Positions 24,090 to 33,035 of a DNA stretch of 64,000 nucleotides are shown in pieces. Both the position numbers and the translations under genes were made by a program. A model generated the notes under the pieces. The model had not been told where the DNA came from, ran no database searches, and saw only the letters and a program-made list of their open reading frames with translations. Origin of the DNA: Toxonevra muliebris (lineage: Eukaryota; Arthropoda; Insecta; Diptera; Pallopteridae); NCBI GenBank assembly GCA_963691655.1, contig OY829329.1:20846708-20910707 (forward strand), written 5' to 3'. Position 1 is the first letter of the stretch. Each line of letters opens with the position of its first letter.

Positions 24090-24413
24090 TACTATGCACA
24101 GCAGCGCAACATCAGCTGTCCTGATCAAATTGAAAAATTGAATCGGCCATTGAAGTAATAACGACCAAAATATGTCCAAGGACACAATAAAGTAATTTTT
24201 CAACATGACAATGCTCGGCCCCTTGTTGGACATTGTATTAAAAACTATTTGGAAAACAACAAATGGGACGTTTTACTCCGCCCGCTGTATTCACCAGACT
24301 TGACTCCAACTTCTGACTACTACTACTACTTGTTTCGATCGCTGGATCATGGACTTTCGGAACAGCACTTCAATTCCTATGAAGGAATGAAAAATTGACT
24401 TGATGGATGATTA
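24090..24413 (+). pseudogene. mariner transposase, C-terminal catalytic fragment
   Basis: Plus-strand translation reads LNRPLK near 24140, RPKYVQGHNKVIFQHDNARP near 24162-24220 with the second catalytic Asp, then LENNKWDVLLRPLYSPDLTP and SDYYYYLFRSLDHGLSEQHF with the third Asp region, up to KN*LDG. This is the DD34D-type end of mariner. One extra residue interrupts the SPDLAPSDYHLF consensus. The frame is interrupted at 24414 by an RTE-like insertion and resumes after 25971. Confidence 0.85.
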
Positions 24414-25962
24414 CTTACTTACTTAGTTGGATATACAACCGATGACCGGTCTTGGCCGCCTCCACAAAGCCTCGCCAATCGCTACCTGGTCTTTCCAAAG
24501 GAGGTTAAGTCGCCCTCTTTTACTCGTTCCACGTCCGTAGCTCGAATAAAACATCCTTCTAGCAGGAGCATTTTCTTCCATTCGCTCAACATGACCCAGC
24601 CAGAGAAGCCGCTGAATTTTTATGCGCTTGACTACGTCAATGTCGGCGTATAGCTCATGGTTCCATCTTACACAACACACGTCGCCCACGCACATTTGAC
24701 TATAGATTGTGCGGAGTATCTTTCTCTCGCACGCTCCCAACAACCTGTCATCATTGGTGGTCAATGTCAACGTCTCAGCGCTTAACGGGAAGGGTGAGGG
24801 GCGTGAAGAGCGTTATTTTTATACGTTGAGAGAGGGCACTGCTTCTCAATTGACTACTGAGTCCGTAGTAACACCTGTTGGCAAGAGTTATTCTTCGCTT
24901 GATCTCAAGGCTGACATTATTGTTGGTGTTGATGCTGGATTCAAAATAAACGAAATCCTTGACGACTTCGAATTTGTAATTGTCAATAGTGACATTTTGT
25001 CCACGACGCCGTGACTCTTTGATTGTTGGGACAAGGTATTTCGTTTTGTCCTCGTTCACCACTAAACCCACTCGACGAGACTCCCTTTCTAAGTTGGAGA
25101 ATGCTGCACTGATTGTTCGGGAGTTGGTGTCAATATGTCAATATCATCAGCGTATGCCAGCAGCATGACAATCTTGTTAAAGATAGTGCCACAGATGTCG
25201 ATGTTCGCAGCTCGAATTATTTTCTCCAGCATTAGATTAAAGAAGTCGCACGATAGAGAATCACCTTGTCTGAAACCGCTTGTGGTTTCAAATGCCGCGG
25301 AGAAGCTTGTCCCAATTTTCTTTGCGCTGGTGGTGTCGGTCAGTGTCATTTTGCAAAGACGACTGAACTTTGCAGGGATCCCAAAACCAGACATTCCGGC
25401 GTAAAGGTGATCTCAAATCGTGCTGCCGAAGGCGTCTTTATAATCGAGGAATAAATGGTGTGTGTGTCGTTTGTTTTTTCTTGGATCTTTTCTAGGATTT
25501 GGTGATAAAGTCTGGTTCACTGATAAAGTCCAATCAGTTTGTTGACGTTGAGCTTCAGTGTTTCACACAGTATGCTTGATGGAACCGGTGTTAAGAAGGC
25601 TTATTCCAAAGTAGTTGGCTCTGATTTTGGATTGGGCAGAGTACGCTGAGGTTCGCTGATATTCTACATAAAAGCTCGTGCATGCGTTTTGTGAGCTCTT
25701 CGCTTCCGGTCTTAAATAACTCAGCAGACAGGCCATCTGCACCCGCAGCCTTATGGTTTTTCAGCCGAGCGATGGCTGTTAAGAACTCGTCTTAGTTGGG
25801 CGGCGGTGCTTCAACGCCGTCAGTGATTAGGGTTTCCGGAACAGCTTTTCAAATGGCAAGATTGTAGCCGTCATCACTATTAAGCAGCTGCGAGAAGTGT
25901 TCTCTCCATAACCTCATAATACCCTGGATATCTATCACTGGATTTCTGCCTTCGTCCTGGCA
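24414..25962 (-). mobile_element. RTE-like non-LTR retrotransposon, 5'-truncated, nested in mariner
   Basis: On the minus strand from 25950 downward the protein pieces are IMRLWREHFSQLL, ARLKNHKAAGADGL (RT motif 1), NYFGISLLNT, LKLNVNKLIGLYQ, GFRQGDSLSCDFFNLMLEKI (25190-25290), LLAYADDIDIL (motif C, catalytic YADD intact), KTKYLVPT, RRITLANRCYYGLSSQL and the C-terminal IQRLLWLGHVERMEENAPA. The 3' end is a short AAGT-type tandem tail (CTTACTTACTTAG on the + strand). It has several stops and frameshifts and lacks the endonuclease, so it is a dead 5'-truncated copy. A 9-bp duplication GGATGATTA flanks it (24405-24413 and 25963-25971). Clade placement by tail and C-terminal motif is moderate. Confidence 0.88.
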
Positions 25963-25971
25963 GGATGATTA

Positions 25972-26095
25972 ACTTCAAAAAAGTGGTGAAGTGGTACTGG
26001 AACGGAATCCATTAATTGCCTGAAAGATGGCAGATGAAAGTCTGTCTGGTCAATATTTTAATTACTGAGTTCTTTCATTTTGTGAATAAAATAAA
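25972..26095 (+). pseudogene. mariner transposase, terminal fragment after the insertion
   Basis: Immediately after the target-site duplication the mariner reading continues (TSKKVVKWYWNGIH*LPERW), ending near the family's usual LPERWxK(V/I)V block and a short AT-rich 3' region. A frame change in this last piece is present. The right terminal repeat was not defined. Confidence 0.7.
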
Positions 26096-27845
26096 TTCTT
26101 TTTTTAATACAAAATATCAAAATAATAAAAACACGGCATACTTTTAGGGATTTTTTTTTTCAAATCAATTAAATTCTCTTTAAAATTAAAAGTACATAAT
26201 ATTTAATTTAGCATTTTCTTTCTCTCACACAAGCTATTAGCTACAAGCAGAAAAGAAGAAGAAGCTAATAATGAAATTTTAGTAAATGCAATGGTTGGTG
26301 TGATACTTTTCACAAGTTTTTCCTCGGCTCACAAGTGTTTGCTAACAAGTTTTGCAATAAATGAACTTTAAATAGCTTAAAAATATGTAGAGATATGTAT
26401 GTGTGTGTTTGTGTGTGTGTGTGTATTAGTGTAGATAGATGTTAAATGCAAAAATTTCTTAACACATACATACAGCAGCAAGCAAACTGTAAAAACAACA
26501 ACAGCAACAGTAATTTACTGATTATTTCATTAAACAACTCTGAACTAGTTTTTGGAATTTGTGTCACCAACCTTTTGCTGCTTTTCAAAGCAGCTACAAC
26601 AGCAGCAAGTGGCATCAACCTTTTTTAATTTTTTTTTTTTTTTTTATAATTTTATTGCAAATACTACTAAATAAAAAGTGCTAACTACTAACGATATGAG
26701 AGTGTCGTAGAGTGTATGTGTGAGGACGACGACAAGGACGAAAAAGACACAAATATAAAGAGTGTGACAGGCAGTCGAGGCAGGCAGTCATGCAACCAGT
26801 CAGGCATACAGCAATATTAAATATTTGTATGCTACTGGTGAAGCTGCTGCTGCTACTTTCTTTTGCTGCATTCAAAATGAAAGAGAAGCGAGAGAAGCAG
26901 AAATTTTCTAATTAAATTAATTACCAGGAAAATAAGTTTCCTTCATTATATGGTAGGTATATTTATGTATATGTATGAGTATGTGTGTGTATGTGTTATA
27001 CATAGGTGAATGTGATAGAGGTGTATGCAACACACACACACATATCCACATAGATCCTTTCACACGCCACACCTACTCAATTGCCTTTACTGCCAAGCAG
27101 CAGCTATCATGTGCTTGCTTGCATGATGCTCCTGCTCCTGCTGTTGCTGTTACTCTAAAGATGATAGGCAACTGCAGTAATTGCAAACTATGCATGTATG
27201 TATATATTTGAATACACATACCTACAAATTTATATAGAGACACATACTTGCATACTTATGTGTGTGTGTGTGTGTGTGCTGCTACTCTAAAAAAAAGCAA
27301 GAAGTGCAAAAACAGTTGAAATAAAAATATAGAAAGAAAATTGTTTGTTTGTGCATATGTATATGTAAAGCTAAAGAGCACACACACACTATACCAATTC
27401 ATATGAAAATGAGCTTAAAGTGTCGATGATGCCCTGTGTGAATGAATGGTGGTAATGATACTGATGATGATGGTGATTACGGTAATGATGATGAAAGCGT
27501 TGACGTTCTTTCACGTTTTTGCTTAGCTACCCACCGAAAAAGAGTGATATTTCAAAAGCAAATGTTGTATGAACAAATGTGAGCAAAATTGCGCACATGT
27601 TGTACGAAACAAAAAATAAAAATTCAAAAATTTAAGTTTTCTGCACTGTATTTACCCTGCATCTGCACTAAAAGACTGGTCAAAAACAGGAAAACCGAAC
27701 TCGACCGAATGATAATTGACTGACGCCTTAGCATCAATGCTCACAACGGCCAACACTGGTTTGAGATTGCATAAAAATGTTGGACAAGAAAAAAATATAA
27801 GGAGTTGTCACAGTGAATTTAATTTTAGGTACATGTGATAATTTT
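26096..27845. other. Non-coding sequence with microsatellites
   Basis: (GT)n runs lie near 26402-26424 and 27259-27278, CACACACACA near 27030 and GATGATGGTGAT near 27465-27492. CAGCAGCAAGC-type sequence is frequent. No gene seen. Confidence 0.65.
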
Positions 27846-28333
27846 AAGTTATTAATAAAAAGAAAAATTTTTTTTTTTTAATTTTTTGAAAAAAATTTTT
27901 TTTTAAAAAATTTTTTTTTTTTGGTAAAATCGTTGTAATAATTCATAAAACGTGAAAAACAAATTTTTTCCATCTACCCTCCTCCTCCTCCCACCTACCC
28001 TCCTCCTCCTCCCACCTACCCTCCTCCTCCCCCCACCTACCCTCCTCCTCCCCCTTGTTGAAAAATAACATTTTTTTTGAAACATTTTTTTTCTTGAAAA
28101 CATTGTAAAAACTCGTAAAACGTGTAGAAAACACAACAAATTAAAAAAAAAATTCAAATTTTTCATGGGGTTTTACATCGGTTTCAACAAAAAAAATTTT
28201 TTTTTCGATCTAAATTTTTAAAAAAATTCATAAGGGGCCACCCGTACATGAGAAAAAATATTTTCGATTTTTGGAGTTTTCTACACATTTTATAAGTTTT
28301 TACAACGTTTTCAACAAAAAAATAAATCGGCAT
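27846..28333. repeat. Foldback-family interior fragment with 21-bp minisatellite
   Basis: AT-rich subrepeats (TTTTCTACACATTTTATAAG, CATTGTAAAAACTCGTAAAA) match the interior of the two foldback elements, but neither terminal arm is present. Inside it, 27974-28057 is four units of exactly 21 bp, ctaccctcctcctcctcccac with variants. Minus-strand frames here encode only a GRWEEEE repeat. Confidence 0.75.
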
Positions 28334-28537
28334 GGTTTAGTGTGTTGAAGTCTCACACCACTAGTGGCTTTCGATGCTTCCTCTTCGTAAAAACAAAAAA
28401 ATGAGCGCACATGTTGTATCCTTTATACTTTATTTTCTTCTCTACACACACAAATTTATTTTGTGCGCACAAACTTGTATGCGATTATTACTATGTGCAC
28501 AAGACAATATCATCTCCACAAGTCTTTTAATTTTTAG

Positions 28538-28722
28538 CCGTCCTATCCGTGTGGGTAGAATGGGCACAGAGGAAAATTTTGCTGGCATAGCCATCAGTGT
28601 TGAGGAAGACCCCAATTTGTTCATCTGCCACAGTTCGAATCAATTGGGATTGTGTTATTCAAAATACAAAAATCTTGATATAAACATTGGACCGGACGAG
28701 CTGACACACTGCCGAATTTTCG
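28538..28722 (+). CDS. Internal exon of a host gene, possibly alpha-integrin-like
   Basis: A 185-bp exon is bounded by a pyrimidine-rich acceptor (TCTTTTAATTTTTAG ending at 28537) and a consensus donor CG/GTGAGT at 28723. It is open in the frame that adds one base to a split codon on the left, gives 61 codons, and leaves one base at the right (phase 1). The peptide includes GRMGTEENFAGIAISVEED, LFICHSSN, LGLCYSKYKNLDINIGPDEL and THCRIF. The next exon at 31911 completes the split codon as Gly. Two cysteines, then GLCY, then a later Cys resemble the stretch between the first FG-GAP blades of alpha integrins, where an x-G-x-C-Y block follows an ACA/CAH-type strand. That would make it an extracellular adhesion receptor segment. 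The family name is inference from pattern only; exon status is much firmer. Upstream sequence in the same frame (28374-28537) is intron read-through. Confidence 0.65.
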
Positions 28723-28764
28723 GTGAGTGAGCCTTAGAAAAAAATTTGAGGAAGACCCGTTTTT

Positions 28765-28955
28765 TTTTTACCGAAAAATTGTGTTCAGAGACGAAGCTCA
28801 TTTCAAGTTGAATAGTTATGTTAATTTGTCGCATTTTGGTCTAATGAGCAACTAAAAGCAGTACAAGAAAAAAATATATATATTATTATAACCAATTTTC
28901 GGAGCGGGGCTATTGGTCATCGGTGACCCAAAATTCGTTTTGCCAGTTTTTTCAC
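28765..28955 (+). pseudogene. Tc1/mariner-superfamily transposase scrap
   Basis: The frame reads IVFRDEAHFKLNSYVN followed by poorly conserved residues and stops. This resembles the first catalytic-Asp strand of a mariner-like transposase (I-x-F-S-D-E-A-H-F-x-L-x-G-x-V-N). Only this block is convincing. It is a fragment and starts about 40 bp after the exon donor. Confidence 0.5.
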
Positions 28956-28959
28956 AAAT

Positions 28960-29043
28960 AATTCGTCGCCTGAGAATTGATTTGGCGTATGTGTATAAGT
29001 AATGCTATGCCTATACGCCAAATCAATTCGCAGGCGACGAATT
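28960..29043. repeat. Near-perfect 31-bp inverted repeat (hairpin)
   Basis: The left arm 28960-28990 begins AATTCGTCGCCTG and the right arm is 29013-29043. They are reverse complements at 30 of 31 positions and are separated by a 22-nt loop. It sits in the host intron immediately after the transposase scrap. It may be a palindrome derived from an element end or a young inversion. The near-perfect pairing is unlike a typical microRNA precursor. Confidence 0.85.
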
Positions 29044-29119
29044 GTACCAATATGAACAAATTTATTATTAAAACATCTTGAAATTATTATTTAACTGTTG
29101 GCACAAGTGAAAAAAAAAA

Positions 29120-30495
29120 TGTTTTCTTACTCCACATCAAGAAAAGATTCTGAATTTTGTCTTACCCCTAGAAAATAAGGTGACCAGGTGCAAAAAAAAT
29201 TCAAAAAAATTCTACGCCACATCAAGAAAATGAAATTTACTTCTGAATTTTAGAGGGTGTAGTAGATTTTGGCTTACCCTTAGAAAATAAGGTGACCAGG
29301 TGTAAAAAAAATTAAAAACAGTTCTACGCCACATCAAGAAAAGAAACAAATTTGTTTCTTAATTTTTTTGAGGATGAAGTAGTTTTTGGTTTACGCCAAG
29401 AAAATAAGGTGACCAGGTGTAAAAAAAAATTAAAAACAGTTCTACGCCACATCAAGAAGAGATAAAAATTTTTTCTGAGTTTTTGAGGGTGTATTAGTTT
29501 TTGGCTTACCCTGAGAAAATAAGGTGACCAGGTGTAAGAAAAAATAAAAGATTTCTACGTCACATCAAGAAAAGAAAGAAATTGTTTTTAAAATTTTTTT
29601 GTGGGTGAAGTAATTTTTGACTTACCCCGAGAAAATAAGGTGACCAGGTGTTAAAAAAAATTAAAAATTTTTCTATGCCACATCAAAAAAGGAAAGAAAT
29701 TTGTTTCTGAATTTTTTGAGGGTGAAGTAATTTTAAACTTACACCGAAAAAATAAGGTGACCAGGTGTAAAAAAAATGTACAATATTTATACGCTACATC
29801 ATGAAAAGAAAGAAATTGGTTTCTTAATTCCAAAGAGTATAGTAGTTTTTGGCTTACCACGAGAAAATAAGGTGACCAGATGTAAAAAAATTTAAAATGT
29901 TTCTACACCACATCAAGAAAAAAAAAAACAATTTCGTTTCTGAATTTTTTGAGGGTGAAGTTGTTTTTGGCATACCCCGAGAAAATAAGATGGCCGGGTT
30001 TAAAAAAAATAAAAATTTTTCCACGCCACATCAAAAAAAGATAGAAATTTGTTTCTGAATTTTAGGGGATGTAGTAGTTTTTGGCTAACTTCGAGAAAAT
30101 AACGTGACCAGATGTAAAAAAAAATAAAAATTTCTACGTCACATCAAGAAAACAATGAAATTTGTTTCTTAATTTTTTTTGAATATGAAGTAGTTTTTGG
30201 TTACCCTGAGAAAATAAGGTGACCAGGTGTAAAAAGAATTAAAAATATTTCTGCGTCATATCAAGAAAGGAAAGAGATTTGTTTCTGAATTTTAAAGGGT
30301 GTTTTTGGCTTACCCCAAGAAAATAAGGTAACCAGGTGTAAAAAAGAGTTAAAAATATTTCTGCGTCACATCAAGAAAAGAAAGAAACTTGTTTCTTGAT
30401 TTTTTGAGGATAAAGTAGTTTTTGTCTTACTCCGAGAAAATAAGGTGACCAGGTGTAAAAAAAAATTAGAAACATTTCTACGTCACATCATGAGC
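29120..30495. repeat. Tandem array, 12 copies of about 115 bp
   Basis: The landmark AAAATAAGGTGACCAGGTGT occurs with variation near 29179, 29291, 29408, 29523, 29639, 29756, 29871, 29989, 30103, 30218, 30328 and 30443. Spacings are 110-118 bp. Other blocks of the unit are CTACGCCACATCAAGAAAAG and GAGGGTGAAGTAGTTTTTGG. It lies wholly inside the intron between exons 28538-28722 and 31911-31985. Confidence 0.92.
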
Positions 30496-31910
30496 AATTA
30501 GTATACCCTGGAAGTTTAATGTATTTGCCACAGTTTGTTAGAAGTTATTATAGGTTAAAGACAGCGACATTTTTTTTTCTACAAAAGTTTGGTCAGCTGT
30601 ATTTTTTTAAAATATGTAAGAACCTGTGAAGTCATAGTTTTAACATCAAGTTAGTTATTTTGTCTAGGTGAATTTCTCATTTCAAATGCAAAAAAATTAA
30701 TTTTATTATTTTTTTTTTTTTGTTGAATTTCAAAATTGCCTGCTAAAAACGGGATATCTGATGATTTAAGTCAGGTGAAATAAAATATTACGAGAGTATA
30801 AGTAATGCACATTTTCGTAACTTCCTCTCTCTGTTTCTAACACTCTCTCTCGCTTATGCTCTTATATTTTCTACTCCAACTTCATCTAAGCATATTTAAT
30901 TCGATTTGTTATCATTATATACTTAACATACCTTACTACATACATACATATTTCATGTATTCGATCTAAGTACAAGTACTTGATATAATTTTTTTTCTTT
31001 TCTTTTCCACAGAGATACTTTTAGTTATTTATTTATGTATGTAAAACTACAAATATGTATTTCCATTTAGATACAGTGTTTTTGCCTTTTTTTTTGCTCC
31101 AATTCACTGGTGTACATTTTTATTCAATATTTGCTTTGTAGTTTTTCTTTTTTCTTTATTATTAATTTTTAATATACAGGTAATATGAGTGAGAGTATGT
31201 GTTACACTCACGAGAGTTAGAAAGAGATGGAAGTAGAGTATGAGCGTAGTGCACTCACGTGAGTCAAAACGAGAGGGAAGTAGAGTATGAGCATAGTACA
31301 CTAGCAAGCCTGTTAGAAAAAGAGAGAGAGAGCGAGAAAGAGGGGAGTGTAGAATGAGCATATATTGACACAGATAGTTGAGTGTGCCGCTTTAGTTGTC
31401 AAAACATCGATTTGCATATTTAATAAATAAGCTCTTCAGCAAATTTCAAGTATTTTCATAAGTAATTAAAATATTGTATGCATGTACTACATTGATGACT
31501 GTGAAATTGATGATGATGATGATGATGATGATTTCCCTTTGAGTTCAATTCTCAATAAATAATTGCAAATGATATTTAAAAGTAATTACTGCGAATACGA
31601 GGAAATTCGAAATTCACTATCTTTCTCTTTGCATTTCATGGAAAAAAATATATGAAATTGCATGTTTTCTTTTGAAATCGTAGTAAATCAAAGCGACCTT
31701 GTATAATTGTTTTGCATTTTACCTAGAAAAATAATGGAATTGAATTCTTGGAATGAACTGGTTTGGAATATGGAAATAACAAGAAATCGTAATGACTATT
31801 AACCCTTTAGTTCCCAAATTTTTGATTGATTTAGTTACCAATATTTTTTATAAATTCTTTGATAATTATAAATTTATTAATTTTATATATTTTCATTCTT
31901 TTAATTTCAG

Positions 31911-31985
31911 GTGAGTTAATAAATCAATATCAAAATTGTTCTTCGGGCAATTCGGTCGATCACATCATGAAGAAAATAAATCAAG
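31911..31985 (+). CDS. Second exon of the same host gene
   Basis: The acceptor TTTTAATTTCAG ends at 31910. The first two bases (GT) join the single G left by the 28538-28722 exon to give Gly, and the frame continues ELINQYQNCSSGNSVDHI and MKKINQ. A possible donor AG/GTTTGC at 31985/31986 again leaves one base. Phase agreement and absence of stops across the join are the main support. If that weak donor is not used, the frame reads ten more residues or so to a stop at about 32011, which would make this a terminal exon. In the integrin reading, the NC..G.S pattern would be the cysteine before the next blade; that is inference. Confidence 0.62.
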
Positions 31986-33035
31986 GTTTGCTTAGAAAAT
32001 ACTGGTAAAGTAATTGTCTTTATTTTCATTTACTTTAAAATTTTTTCACTTATATAGATAGTTGAAATGAGGGGGGAACTATCAGAAAGATCAGAAATAT
32101 CGGGTTCCGAAACGATCGCCTAATCTGCTAGTTCTACAAATGATCGGATTAAATAAAAGTAAATGGCAAATGTTGACGGCTTTTCTATCGCAAGAAAACG
32201 AATTCCCAAAACTGTAACTAACAATATTAAGAGTTTTTAAAGTCACCCCACGTTAGGCGCCATAAAATTTTGATTAAATTTTCTCCCCAATTTCACGAAT
32301 TTTGCTAAAAAGTCACCCCTGGTTAGATGCCAACTTAAATTCTTAACTTAAAAATTGCTGTTTTTTTCCTACGAAGTTATAACTTTTATGTTACATTTTT
32401 CAAAGTGCTAAAATGTTGCTGTTTGTTGTTGCTGCTGTTGCAATTTTCACCTGCACTCTAATAAACTTACAAAAATGCATATTGCATATGCATGAGATGA
32501 GTTGAGTTTAGAGTGCTCATCATCAACAACAATAACAACAACAACAACAACCGTGTTTATAGAAGTTCACTCACTTCTCTCATACACACACACACATACA
32601 TTTACATTCAACTTAAGTTAATGTCACATTCGCTTAAGAAAATTGTCAATAAAGTGCAATTCACACTTCATTGCACATACACACATTCACACACTCACAC
32701 ACTATCACAATTGAAATAACAATAAAGACGATGAAACAGCAGCAACAGCAGAAATGGAATAGCTATAATAACAACAGCAACAACAACAACAACATGAAAA
32801 CAATAAAAATAGAAAAAATAAAAAATACTTAGTTACATTGAGATACTTTTACGATTTGCTCGATCTGCTTTGCCACTTTCATGTTGCAACCTTAACTGAA
32901 CTTAATTTCTTCTTCTTCTTTTTTCTTCTACTTCTGTGTAACAATGAAAGTTTTTATAATTGTTTTTGTTTTTTTCTCTTCTTTTTGAGTTTCACCTTTC
33001 TTTGGGTTTTCGAGTTCAATTTGTTTTTTTCTTAA
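31986..33035. other. Non-coding sequence downstream of the exon
   Basis: No further exon could be recognised. It contains CAACAACAAC and CACACACA runs (32520-32600, 32670-32705), CAGCAACAACAAC near 32770 and a T/C-rich stretch from 32905. Confidence 0.55.
32233..32330 (-). other. Primer-binding-site-like motifs
   Basis: The + strand has CACCCCACGTTAGGCGCCATA near 32244, whose complement TGGCGCCTAACGTGGGG resembles an LTR-retrotransposon tRNA primer-binding site. A diverged second copy (TCACCCCTGGTTAGATGCCA) lies about 77 bp on. A third, near exact, is at 41043-41062. No LTR was found beside any of them. Confidence 0.35.

Larger units (their letters stand above)
28723..31910 (+). other. Intron between the two supported exons
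   Basis: The 3,188-bp phase-1 intron starts GTGAGT and ends TTTTAATTTCAG. It contains a transposase fragment just inside the donor, a hairpin at 28960-29043, the 115-bp array at 29120-30490 and AT-rich sequence with a (TGA)8 run near 31509-31532. A local duplication of about 60 bp (AGTAGAGTATGAGC...) lies near 31225 and 31275. Confidence 0.6.

Noticed and set aside
22913..26145. GCATACTTTT near both ends of the mariner region as terminal repeats
   Set aside because: The two occurrences are in direct, not inverted, orientation and only about 10 bp long, so they cannot be the inverted termini.
28960..29043. A microRNA precursor
   Set aside because: The stem is almost perfectly paired without the usual bulges and lies next to a transposon scrap. 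No expression evidence is available.
29120..30495. A CRISPR array
   Set aside because: Units of 115 bp diverge along their whole length, there is no constant repeat with unique spacers, and the context is a fly intron.
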